From contig OY992537.1 in assembly GCA_963921195.1 (NCBI GenBank), forward strand, positions 55,142,313 through 55,206,312: a stretch of DNA of 64,000 nucleotides, read 5' to 3'. The notes below the pieces were generated by a model. That model did no database searches. It was not told where the DNA came from and worked only from the letters and a program-made list of their open reading frames with translations. Origin of the DNA: Pegoplata infirma (taxonomy: Eukaryota > Arthropoda > Insecta > Diptera > Anthomyiidae). The position numbers were made by a program, and so were the translations under genes. Below are positions 53,850 through 64,000 of this stretch, in pieces (the stretch's first letter is position 1; each line of letters opens with the position of its first letter).

Positions 53850-54601
53850 CAGAGCTTCGAAGGATTTCATTCCTTAATTCGATTTGTCATTCTGAATGAA
53901 AATTTAGTGATTGCATTCCCCAATCACTTTTTAGTGAATTGAATGAATTCACTTTAGGCTCATTCGATTTATAAATATCGAATGCATTCGTTTTATTTTT
54001 CATTCGATTTTCAAAAATTGAATGCATTCGATTTTTTTTCATTCGACTTATAAAAATCGAATGCATTCACTTGCGAATGCATTCGATTTTCTTTTCATTC
54101 AATTTAAAAAATCGAATGGCTTATTCATTCATTGCATAAAAAACTTAAAAAAACTAACCAAGATAGAGCAAAACGGATCCAATTTTTTGTCCACAGTATC
54201 GCTAACACTCTTCACATTTTCACGTAAAGGCAGTTAAAATGTGCGTTTTTTAAATTTTCGGGAACACCAAAATTTTTGGATTCAAAATTAGAGCCTATTA
54301 GGGTCATCGTATGTAAAGAGAGTAGGCGATACTATGGACCAAAATTTGGATCCGTTTTGGTCTATATATTTAAAAAATCGATTGCATTCGCAGTAGAATG
54401 ATAAAAAATCGAATGCATTCGATTTTTCTAAATCGAATGAACAAGAAATCGAATGCATTCATTTTTGTTCATTCAATCGAATGAATTCCAAGGACTGCAT
54501 TCAATGTTGATTTATGAAACCGAATGCATTCACTGACTATGAAAATTGAATGGATTTTTTTGAGAATTCATTCGAAAAGGATTTCATTCTTCGAAGCTCT
54601 G
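53850..54601. mobile_element. hAT-like MITE with GAATGCATTCG repeats, TSD GCCAGGGG
   Basis: Ends CAGAGCTTCGAAGGATTTCA and, inverted, CAGAGCTTCGAAGAATGAAA. Exact 8-bp duplication GCCAGGGG (53842-53849, 54602-54609). About ten palindromic CGAATGCATTCG-like words fill both subterminal zones. A second, inner palindrome (ACGGATCCAAATTTTGGTCC type, about 54140-54365) occupies the middle. Confidence 0.85.
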
Positions 54602-54609
54602 GCCAGGGG

Positions 54610-55500
54610 TAAAAATAATTTGATGTGGCTCAAATTAATTTTAAATGTTTAAAAAGAGCTCTGTGAAAAGGTCAGAAGAAAGTAATTTTTAGATTTTTTG
54701 ATTTAAAAAAAATTAAATGTAGGAAAAAACCAGCCATTTTTAACAAATTTCAAATAGCATAATTTCGAAAAACGTTCGACCTCCAGGAACAAGTGTGCCG
54801 GTCAATTCGACATCACTGATGAGAAAAAGTGTCTGAGAATCATATTACAGGTCAAAAGTGTAAGAAGAAAAAAATATTAAAATCAACCTGAAACAACTTC
54901 AAAATAAATATGAATTAGTAATGAAATAGAACAAATTTACACGTATTAATGGTCTGACAAAAGATATTTCCAATGGGTCCGTGTTAAACTTATGATGAGT
55001 TTTCCGGCAAACACTGGTGTAGGATATTATATGGCCGGTCTTTTTCTACTATAATTTAATTACTTGTTTTTCTTTAAAGCCAAATTCTACATTTCATAGT
55101 GAAGACAAATTCTACATTCATAGTTGGTGTGGAGTTTTCAAGATCCAAAAAAATTGTGGTCTTTTTTATTGGGGTCATAATTCAGGGAGCCATATCTTCC
55201 AGAACTAATAATATTGGTTTTTTGAGAAAAAGGAGTCTAAAAATAACTTTAAATTAACGTTGTAAAATTTTGTATCCCTTTCTTTCTGCTCTAATAATCT
55301 TGATTTTTGCGAAAAATGATTCAAAAAAATTATTCAAAATTATTTTACCGTTATAAAATTGTTTACCTTACCAACACTTAAACTACCTTGTACTAAGTAG
55401 TGTACTAAAAATTGTATTAAATAATTTTTGCAACTGTTCATTTACTACCTCTCACTTACTACTGTGTGTTTTGTCTTTTTTTTTGCTGCCGGTAAATATT
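54610..55500. other. Dispersed repeat remnant and upstream flank of Nup107
   Basis: 54610-54790 completes the repeat cut by the MITE. 54960-55070 resembles a reversed, diverged mini-me-like end. 55070-55500 has no recognised feature and should hold the Nup107 promoter. Confidence 0.4.
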
Positions 55501-55627
55501 AGCGCGTTTCTCATAAAAAACAAGTATATTTCTATAAAATTACCAAAATTTTGCAGAAAATTGTTAATAAAAACTCAATCAATCTTGTGAAGAAGTCCTT
55601 TTGATATATATACAATTGAAAAACACA

Positions 55628-56812
55628 ATGTCAGGCAGTCCATTCGTCTCTAAAAGAGGTTTGATAAATGCCAAACCTCCAACACCACAACGTGCTGGTC
55701 AATCTGGGGCCAGTTTTGGCAATGATTCCCATAATTATTCAATTACGTTAATGCCAGCTGAATTGCAAAGAATGCTGGATCATTCACAATTAAACTCGAG
55801 TGTTTTGGGTGCATCATTTAATGCCGGTGGAGATAATCAAAGTATGTATGAACGTTCCTTGATGGATCAGCCCCATATCGATGTCTACAAAGAGAAAGTG
55901 GATATATTATTTCCACAATTTTTGGAAGTCTTACAGGCACGAACCAATGATTCCGAAGTCTTTGATACTATACAAGATATAATACATACATGTTCCGGTG
56001 TAATGGAAGAGTGTGAAAAGGATGGTTTACGTAAAGGTGATAAAAAAATTAAAGGTGTTAAAGCGGAATGGTTAGAATTAGAATGTAAGACCTGGAAATT
56101 ATTGTATGCTCTATATAAAGATCGAATTTTGATACAAAATTCTGATCCGGATATGGATTGTGATGGTCCCAACTTGGGTGGTTCAGAAAAAGAAGTAATA
56201 GCACAACTTTATAATTGTAATTCCACCTTAAGAGAATATCAATTAATTATCGATTGGTTAGAAGCTTGTTATGAACGTAAGCTAATGGGTCCCCAGGTAG
56301 GTCATACAACTGATCGTACTGTTGCATGGGAAAATACTTTGTTTCAATTAAAAAAACAACAACAAATTGCTTTTGGTTCCGGAGCCGAAATAGTAAAATC
56401 TTTAGATCCAGATGCGCCGGTCAGAGAGAAAAAACCCTTACATGCTTTAGATGAAGAAGACAATATGCGCTTATCCCGCTGCATTTTCCAGGAAATTCGT
56501 CAAGGACGTATAGATGAAGCTATGGCTTTATGCAAATATTGCGGTCAAACTTGGAGGGCTGCCATTTTGGAGGGTTGGCGTCTTCACGAAGATCCTAATT
56601 ATGATGCTATGAATGCTAACTCCAGAGAGAAATTACCCATTGAAGGCAATCCCAGAAGAGATATATGGAAAAAATGTGCGTGGATGATGGCAGATTCGAA
56701 AAAATTTGATGAATATACCAGAGCTATTGCGGGTACTTTTTGCGGACACTTGGAATCGCTTAAGGCTTTACTTAGCAATTCTTGGGAGGATCTATTATGG
56801 TCTTATTTAAAG
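55628..56812 (+). CDS. Nup107: Nuclear pore protein Nup107, exon 1
   Basis: 395 codons from ATG 55628 to a GTAATA donor, phase 0. The open frame extends upstream only through a TTG, so the ATG (MSGSPFVSKRG) is chosen. After a low-complexity N-terminus of about 70 residues the rest is helical and carries Nup84/Nup107-family landmarks. These are REYQLIIDWLE, the block ALCKYCGQTWRAAILEGW (about 303-320), GNPRRDIWKKCAWMMAD and a WEDLLWSYLK end. Nup107 is a scaffold subunit of the Y (Nup107-160) complex of the nuclear pore. With exons 2 and 3 about 858 residues are seen, close to the usual length of roughly 850-900. Confidence 0.93.
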
Positions 56813-56929
56813 GTAATATTTTTTTACTTATTGATATTTTCTTCAACTCACTTTGTAATACAACTCACTTTGTCAAACAACAAAATATCGGTCTAGGACT
56901 TCATAAAGTATTATTGATTCATAATCTAA

Positions 56930-57530
56930 GTCCAATTGAAATTCAGAAAAAATCAATTGAAATTAAGAAATAAATTCAGAAATCCCAATTGAAATTCAGA
57001 CAATTGATATTAAGAAAACCCCAATTTAAATATTCAGAAAAGCCTAATTGAAATTCAGAAAAGTCAAATTGAAATTCAGTAAAGCCCAATTGTAATTCAG
57101 AAAAGCCCAATTGAAATTCAGAAAAGCCCGATTGAAATCGAGTAAAGTCCAATAGAAATTTAGAAAAGCCTTATTGAAATTCGAAAAATCGCAATTAAAA
57201 TTCAGAAATGAATTCAAATTCATAAAAACCCTATTGTAATTTAAAAAATCTTAATTAAAATTCAGAAAAGCCAATTGTAGTTCTGAAGAGCCCAATTAAA
57301 ATTCAGAAAATCACTATAGAAATTTGGAAAAGCACAATTGAAATTCAAAAAAGCGCAATTGAAGTTTAGAAAAGTCCGATTGAAATTCAGAAAATCACTA
57401 TTGAAACTCAGAAAATCAATTAAATTCAGAAATCGTAAATGAAATTTAGAAATGCTCAATTGAAATTAAGAAAAAACCAATTGTAATTCAGAAAAGCCCA
57501 ATTGATATTCCAAAAATGACAATTTTACGG
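56930..57530 (+). repeat. Minisatellite in Nup107 intron 1, unit about 20 bp
   Basis: About 28 imperfect AAAGCCCAATTGAAATTCAG units. The core AATTG(A/T)AATTC is shared with the array at 15546-15795. Confidence 0.9.
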
Positions 57531-57920
57531 AATTTTTAATTGTAATTTATCAGAAGGGGGAAATCTAATCTTCAACGTTCTCGAACGCTTCCTTCATCCG
57601 CCAATACGCTCTTGTCAAATTTTAAAAGGCTTAAAACTCTCACTTGCTCAGATTGTTTTTTGTTGAAGACTCCTGTATTTTAAATTTCATGTTTCTATGA
57701 CCATTATTTCAGAAAACAAAATACCAAAATGATGTTGTACTACATTCCAAATTTCTTGGACCATTCTTCTTTTCTTCTTCTGTCCTCCTTCTCTCTTGTT
57801 GGAGCATAAGGACCAGTGTTCTTTATATATTATATCAGGATATATAAAAAGTTCCGAAATTACTCTTTTTCAATTAGGCCAACTCTTTAATAAGCCTGAG
57901 TATTTTTATAAACGATCTTA

Positions 57921-58509
57921 CAAGGGAAGTATCTCAACCCTTATGAACCGATTTGCATGAAACGTAAAATATATATAAAAGAGACAATTCTAAGGTTGGG
58001 GTGTCTCGGCTTATCGGCCATATCGGGGATTTAGGGGTTCAAAACATGGGTCAAAAAATGGCGAAAAAATCGTTTTTTGGATTTTTCAGCCATTTCTTTC
58101 TAAGAAACTATATGATGTTTACATATGAGAAGAAAGGTTTTTTTAATGCCTATCCAACGGTGGCATAACCTTGTAAAAGTTTGGCTTCGTTAAATACTTT
58201 TTTCATGAAAATGTGAAAATTTTGGGGGGTATTTATATGAAGACATAGAGCTACGATGTCCATATGAATACGAAATAATCTTTATTAAATTTAAGTCGAC
58301 ACGTATTTTTGCTCTAGAGGATATTCCTGTTAGTTCGTGAGTTATCGAAATTTTCCCGGAGGTCCATATGGTTTCATAAGGGGACAACGAAATTTTAAAT
58401 CACTAATATGGCCGAAAAGCCGAGACACCCCAACCTTAAAATCGTCTCATTTATATATATTTTAAGTTTCAGGCAAATCGGTTCATAAGGGTTGAGATAC
58501 TTCCCTTGT
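57921..58509. mobile_element. Inverted-repeat element in Nup107 intron 1, TSD TTA
   Basis: Ends CAAGGGAAGTATCTCAACCC and the exact inverse; the arms stay paired for more than 100 bp, including GGTTGGGGTGTCTCGG. TTA flanks both ends (57918-57920, 58510-58512), fitting PIF/Harbinger-type targeting. No transposase. Confidence 0.75.
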
Positions 58510-58512
58510 TAG

Positions 58513-58690
58513 AATCTGAACATTTCTGTGAGAAAATGTCTCAGAATATGATATGTAAGAAGAAGAATTTTCAACGGAAAACATTTCTTAGAATTTGTCT
58601 ATAGGTAAAATAATTCAGAATCTAAAAATGTTTTTTTCTTGGAATCTTGTATCAGAATCTTGCAATTTTTCATGGAAAAATTATTTAAAA
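58513..58690 (+). repeat. 35-bp minisatellite remnants
   Basis: A few diverged CTCAGAAT / TTTCTATAGG-type copies between the inverted-repeat element and exon 2 of Nup107. Confidence 0.5.
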
Positions 58691-58732
58691 AAAAAAAAAC
58701 CTAAAACGTTTATTTTCCTTTATTTTTAAAAG

Positions 58733-59816
58733 GTCCAAGTTGACATACGTGTTGAAAGTGAAATACGAGCCTGTTGTATGAAACCATATCATACTCTTAG
58801 CGATGCCTATTGGAATTCAAAAATGTCCATGGAACAAATATTTGATGAACTTTTAGTACACAATGATGCAGCCGTTAGAGATCACGCTCAAAGTAAAGTG
58901 GGAATTATACAAAAGTATTTGATTCTCGACAATATAACAGAATTATTACAACAAATGCGTAGATGGATTGAAGAGGATCAATCCCAAAATGATAATGAAA
59001 CAACCATGAGTCCACACATGTTAAGATTTTTAACCCACATAGTACTGTTTATGCGTCAAATTGGACGTGTTGATAAAGAAGAGACAGCAGATCGTATTAT
59101 TGCAGCCTATGTAGAATGTTTAATAAATATGAAAGATTCTCAGCTAGTGGCATTCTATACTGCAGCATTGCCACAAAAATTACAAATTGTATTATACTCA
59201 AAATTCTTGGAATCCCTAACCGAAACAACACAAAGACAACAGTCTTTGGAAGAAGCCATGAATGCCGGTTTAGATGTAGAAAACATAACACGTCATACTG
59301 TAGAAAACATAAGGCAAAAACAACCTACAGATGCGGATATGCAAACACAATCTCAAGAACCCTTACAACATGGCGATATCTCTATTTTTGATCAGCAAAA
59401 AATTAAGGGCTTAGAATGGTTGACATTCCTACCCCCTCAACGTGGAGATCTTTTATGGCAAGCTAATGCTATGATACGTTGTTTTTTGGCGGAAAATAAA
59501 TTAGAATGCGTACGCTCAGTATACGATATGATCCCGCAAGATTCTTTAGCTCAAATAATCAATATTTATGGTTCTAAGGATAATTTTCCATGTCGTGAAG
59601 ATTGTAGCATTAAAGAGTATCTTGGTTATAAAGTTTATCTTTCGGCCATTGATGCTTTCAATGAATGGTCACGTTTGTATCATAATCGCCCAAAGGAACC
59701 ACAATTAGTCAATGCTGGTGCCAATTTTACTGAGCGTGTAGCGTCCGAACACAAGGAACAAGTTTATAGAGCTGAAGTTAATCGATGGAATATATCTTTG
59801 GAAGAACAAGCTAAAG
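58733..59816 (+). CDS. Nup107: Nup107, exon 2
   Basis: 1,084 bases after a TTTTTAAAAG acceptor, starting VQVDIRVESEIRACC and ending ...EEQAK plus one base before GTAAGT (phase 1). It holds the Nup107 blocks RFLTHIVLFMRQIG, LVAFYTAALP and FLPPQRGDLLWQANAMIRCF. The join to exon 1 (WSYLK/VQVDI) fits the family and restores one reading frame. Confidence 0.92.
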
Positions 59817-60242
59817 GTAAGTTTTTTTTTCAATAACATTCCAAAAACAATAAAAACCCCTGCAGGGAATTGTATATCGATCGATTCGAAATTACCTATT
59901 CCATGACATATGAAAACGGAACATATCATTAAAATGTCTCTAAAATCTTATCAGTGACAGGGGAAAATTGGACTTATCACATAACTGTATCAAAAATAAT
60001 TATACCTGTCCGGAGACAAGAGAACATATTAAAATTTTCTAAGTACCTAAAAAAAATTCTAGTCCCAGGCACATTTTTTTTTTGTTAAAAAAGGTTTTGA
60101 ATTTCCGAAAAAAAAATAGAAATTTTTTCGACAGTTAAAGTAAAAAAATCATTAAAAATTCTTTTAGAAAAAAAATTTCGTCAAATTTTTGAAGTTCCGA
60201 AAAATATTTTGATACTTTTCCAAGTTCCAGACCATAGAGTAT

Positions 60243-60429
60243 ACATAGAGGCGAAGGCGTCACAACTTAAGTTGTCAAAGTACAACTTGTATACATGTAT
60301 TTGTTGACAAAGTACGACTTTTAAACATGTATTGTGTGGTGAATTTACATCGACAATGTACGTGTGAGAAATTAGAAAAAGATAGCAATATTGTTTTTTC
60401 TTTCACCTTCGCCTCTATGTTTCTCTATG
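60243..60429. mobile_element. Small hAT-like MITE in Nup107 intron 2, TSD TTCCAGAC
   Basis: 187 bp. Ends CATAGAG...ACATAGAGGCGAAGG and the inverse. Exact 8-bp duplication TTCCAGAC (60235-60242, 60430-60437). Confidence 0.8.
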
Positions 60430-62566
60430 TTCCAGACACAAAAAGTTTTTGTCAATTTTTTTTTGCGTTTTGAAGTCAAAAATTTAGTAAAAAAAAAAAA
60501 TTTAAAAAAGTGTGGAAATTTTTTTTTAAATTATCACACATTTTTTGCATTTTTAAGTAAAGAATTTCATTAAAAATTTATTTAGAAAAATTTTTTTTTT
60601 TACTAATTGAATTGCTTATTGTAAAAACTCGATAAGCAACATTTCATTTTATGGTGATTTTTGCCTTACAACTTTTGAAATAATGTAGAAAATATAACTT
60701 TAGCGAAGTTTCATACTAAAGATACTTGTACGAAGGGTTTAAGCTAGACTTCTGCCAAAAATCTGTCTGTGGAACATCAGTAGAACGCGAAGAGCACAAA
60801 AAATAAAATGTGGCTTTTTAAGTTTTTGCAGTAAGCCCTCCAATTAAAAAAAAAAATTCAAGTCCTAAAAAAATGGGACAAATTTTCCAAGTCCCGGACA
60901 CAAAAGTTGTTTGGCAATTTTTGTTGCCTTTTGAAGTAAAAAATTTATATTTAAGAAAAAAAATTAACAAAAAAGTTCCAGAAACAAAGGTGTTTAGACT
61001 TTTTTCGTTGTAAAGCAGGGACCCGATTTTAATACTTTTAAAACTATCTTTTTTTATTTTTCTTTAAAAAAAACAAACACTTGTGTTCAATAAAAAAATA
61101 AAAATCCAATCGGAGTTTTTTATTTTAATCAAAGTTGAAAATAATTTATATTGTTCAAAATCAAAATTTGAAAAAATCTTTTGTGATATTTATCAGGAAA
61201 GTTTGAAATTATTTTCATCTGTTTTTATTTTTTTCATCGGATGAAAATAGTTTAATAAAAAAATTAAAACAGAAAATAGTTGAAGACTAATGTTATAATT
61301 TTTATAAAAATATGATATGTTGTGAAAAATTAAGATTTATGTGTACATTTATGTACAATAGGGCCTTTAGTTTCGCCCTCGGTTATCACTGCCGTTTTAT
61401 CGTGATTGCGAAACTGGCAAACATAACGTTCGTATCACTGTAGAGGAAAATTGTATTTGGTCCAAAAAATCCATAATCATTAGCATTTTTAAATCCGTCT
61501 CTGATTTTTTGATAACACATCAAGTGGCTTTTCATTTCGGATCAATATCGACCGATTTCGTGCAAAGCCTTGGATGTACTAGATCAAGATAAGTTTATAT
61601 AAATACATCGCGCTTTCCGATCACAATTACCAAAAACAAAATTAAAAATACAAATCGGTTCTTAGTACATATTAAGATACGTAGTTTTATACATTAAATT
61701 TGAAGGTGATGCATTGACTGCTACTAAAAAAATAGGAACAAGATCTAAAAATTTTGCACAATTTTTTAAAAACACCATACATTTTTTGCAATTTATTTTA
61801 AACCGCTTTTGACTTTGTGACCTAAAGTCACAAAAAATTAGTTTGACCAACAGTCCGCCATATTAAAAAAAAGCAGCGAATGTGCCTCGCGAAAAATTTG
61901 TATTTTATAAGAAAAATCTTTTTTCTTTTAAATTTTTAGCAGCTTCTCGACACATTAATGGAATAAAATCAGTAGTGATGTAAAAATATGGAGAAATGAA
62001 AAAAAGTAGGGAAAGAAGGAAAAAATTATGGATATTTTCTAGCCATTTTTCAAAATCTTTCAACTTTTACCCTCTGTAATTATAACAGATACAGAGATCT
62101 GCGCCTTAAACTTTGCGCTACGAAAGTTCAAGGTCTTGTTTACACAATTGCGCTTGCAGATTTCCTTAATTCGAAAAATTTGAGGTTTTTTAACCATTAT
62201 TTACGGTTGTAATATATATTTGTTTGAGTTTTTATAAAAGTTGTATTTAAAATATTTGATTTGAAAATAAACAAAAGATGAAAAAAAAGATATTTATATT
62301 TTTTTATTTTTAAATATTTTCCTCCTTTGTGATATTTATCGCAATGGATATTTTTCGATTTTCATCATGATGGATATTTATTTTTTAAACAAAAATATTT
62401 ATTTTATTTTTTTGAACAAATTAGAAAATATTTTGAACTTCAAAAATAAATATTTTGATGAAAACAAAAAAATAAAACGTTTTCCGGTCCTTGTTGTAAA
62501 GTAAAAAAATTATTTGAAACTCTTTCGGAGATATTCTGATTAATTTTTATTAAAAAGTAAAAATTG

Positions 62567-62998
62567 TTTTATTCGACCTTTAGAATATTATATTTTGAGT
62601 AGATTTATTGTAGCTCGAGGTCATTATTTCCTTTACTAATTAAAACAATGATATTCTCATAGAATAATTTTCCAGAAAATTATTTTTCTGTTTTAAATTT
62701 ATTTATGTTGGTAATTTTTTGCAAGACTTAATCGACACGTGTTTCGGAATTTGTCAGATCCCATTGTCAAGATTATTTGGCAAAAATAAAAACCCATTGG
62801 GAATTTTAGCTAAATAATCTTGACAATGGGATCTAAAAAATTCCGAAACACGTGTCGATTAAGTCTTGCAAAAATGGCTAACATAAATAAATTTAAAACA
62901 GAAAAATAATTTTCTGGAAAATTATTCTATTAGAATATCATATGTAGTTATAATTAGTAAAGGAAATAATGACCTCGAGCTAGAATAAACCTACTCAA
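62567..62998. mobile_element. Foldback element in Nup107 intron 2, uninterrupted relative of 27537-30143
   Basis: Arms with TAGCTCGAGGTCATTATTTC and GAAATAATGACCTCGAGCTA pair around a short loop at 62790. It serves as the reference for the interrupted copy in the PPP1R14-like gene. Confidence 0.75.
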
Positions 62999-63190
62999 AT
63001 TACTCTTAGGAAAAAGACTTCTAAGTTCCGAAAAAAGTCCCAGACTTAATATTTAAAAATAATACAAGTCCCGACACAATTTCTTTGGCGTTTTTCAGTA
63101 AAGAATTTCATTAAAAATAATTTTTGAAGTTCCGAAAAAAATTTAGAAAACTTTTTTTAAAGTTAAAGAATTTCATTAAAAATCGTCTAA

Positions 63191-63335
63191 GACTGTATTT
63201 ACATTAGGCAATTTTTATTGCGGCAATTCTGATTTTATCGTGTATCAGAGAGAGACCTAAGATTCTTCCCTCTCTCTCCGATACACTAAAAAATCTGAAT
63301 TGCCGCAATTAAAATTGCCTTATGTAAATTCGGTC
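63191..63335. mobile_element. Small palindromic MITE in Nup107 intron 2, TSD TAA
   Basis: Ends GACTGTATTTACATTAGGCA and, inverted, GACCGAATTTACATAAGGCA. Flanked by TAA (63188-63190, 63336-63338), as for PIF/Harbinger-type MITEs. Confidence 0.75.
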
Positions 63336-63510
63336 TAAAAAAAATTTAAAAATTTTCGAAGTTCCGTCTTTTTTAAAGTAAAAAAAAACATTAAGAATGT
63401 TTGATTAATTTTCGAAGTTCCGAAAAGTCCCAGACACAGTTTTTTGCAATTTTTTTTGGCGTTTTGAATTAAAAAAAATCATTAAAAATGCTTTAAAAAA
63501 TAAGAACTTT

Positions 63511-63600
63511 TTTTATGTGTTCGATGACATGTCACTTAGGTGTCAAGTTTGTGATAGACTATTTGAGTCCGTGTGACATGTCACGTGACCTATCAAGGAC
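63511..63600. repeat. Palindromic TGACATGTCAC-rich patch
   Basis: GATGACATGTCACTTAGG and GTGTGACATGTCACGTGACC phrases resemble the CTGACATGTCAGAGTCAC part of the CCCAGTTGG-type MITEs. Possibly a remote relative. Confidence 0.3.
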
Positions 63601-63697
63601 CCGTCACCTGCGTCATCTAAAATCCAAATAAAAAACTGTAAAAGTATTCAAAGAAATGTATGTTAGTAATAAAACTTTTTTTTATATATATTTCCAG

Positions 63698-64000
63698 TTT
63701 GTCGTGACTCCTTATTTAATGTCTTATTATTTCCCGAAAAAGGTTGGTTAATTGATCCGGATACACCCAAAGATCCAGCTGATATTTTACCAGTGATTTG
63801 GGAAAATCGTCAAATACAATTAGATAAAATACGTAGTATTTGTATACCAGAAATTGTATTACTATTGCATAAAGTTTTGCATTTATCAGAAGATTATCAA
63901 GGTTGTGTTAAATTGGCCGATGAAATTGCCTCCGAAAATCGTCAACTTTACATGGTATACACCAAACATAAATTGGCAGAGCTAATGTCAAAATTGGCCG
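63698..64000 (+). CDS. Nup107: Nup107, exon 3 (runs off the window)
   Basis: It begins after a TATATTTCCAG acceptor. With the one base left from exon 2 it reads VCRDSLFNVLLFPEKGWLID, then IRSICIPEIVLLLHKVLHLS and LADEIASENRQLY, the C-terminal helices of Nup107. The frame is open to base 64000, ending ...LAELMSKLA. By comparison with the family only a few residues should be missing. Confidence 0.92.

Larger units (their letters stand above)
60040..63510. repeat. Degenerate repeats filling Nup107 intron 2
   Basis: AAGTTCCGAAAAA...CCCAGACACAA...GCGTTTTGAAGTAAA...TTCATTAAAAAT phrases recur at 60050-60240, 60430-60600, 60860-61010, 63010-63180 and 63360-63500. They read as remnants of a roughly 100-bp unit. 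61030-62560 contains nothing I can classify. Confidence 0.5.

Noticed and set aside
59116..59391. 91-codon open frame on the + strand inside Nup107 exon 2
   Set aside because: A shadow in another frame of the Nup107 coding sequence.

Overview
This window looks like nuclear DNA of a higher fly (Diptera). The evidence is very AT-rich sequence, spliced genes with GT-AG introns, a CsRn1-type Ty3/gypsy retrotransposon, and many (GTCY)n-bearing dispersed elements of the kind described as mini-me/DINE in dipterans. A calyptrate fly (blowfly or house-fly type) is my guess from the repeat load; I cannot prove the species. Only about 2.9 kb of the 64 kb is host coding sequence. Nearly everything else is mobile-element DNA, much of it inserted into other mobile elements.

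Host genes, both on the + strand. (1) A complete small gene of the PPP1R14 (CPI-17/PHI-1/KEPI) protein phosphatase 1 inhibitor family has four coding exons (23589-23804, 27422-27496, 33304-33345, 33681-33722; 124 aa; all introns phase 0). Its introns 1 and 2 are swollen by a 35-bp minisatellite and by nested transposons. (2) Nup107, a Y-complex nucleoporin, has exons 55628-56812, 58733-59816 and 63698 to the window end (about 858 aa visible). Its last residues lie beyond the window. The two genes have unrelated jobs (phosphatase control; nuclear pore scaffold).

Layout. 1-2916: AT-rich DNA, a dispersed repeat and decayed LINE pieces. 2917-12135: a 9.2-kb TA-flanked foldback transposon with an AT-rich satellite core. 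It is split by an intact 4.33-kb gypsy element (5427-9755) with identical 181-bp LTRs. 12136-15540: the rest of the interrupted LINE, a hAT-like MITE and unassigned DNA. 15540-22930: mini-me-like elements, two tRNA-like segments and two elements with 5-bp target duplications whose ends start CACAGTG/CACTGTG. 23380-33800: the phosphatase-inhibitor gene. 34000-44530: a third CACAGTG element and two large hAT-like foldbacks, one carrying three further insertions. 46080-52910: 35-bp minisatellite arrays cut by foldbacks and MITEs. 52970-54800: more MITEs. 55500-64000: Nup107.

Most notable. Three elements (16473-20292, 21959-22926, 35136-36600) carry Transib-like ends with 5-bp target duplications CGACG, CTCTG and CAACG. 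Their terminal heptamer is the V(D)J recombination signal heptamer, and in one of them an ACAAAA block follows after exactly 23 bp at both ends. A five-level nest of insertions sits in intron 2 of the phosphatase-inhibitor gene. In several long palindromes the undisturbed arm serves as an internal empty-site control for insertions in the other arm. All boundaries and identities were read by eye; no alignment or database search was run.
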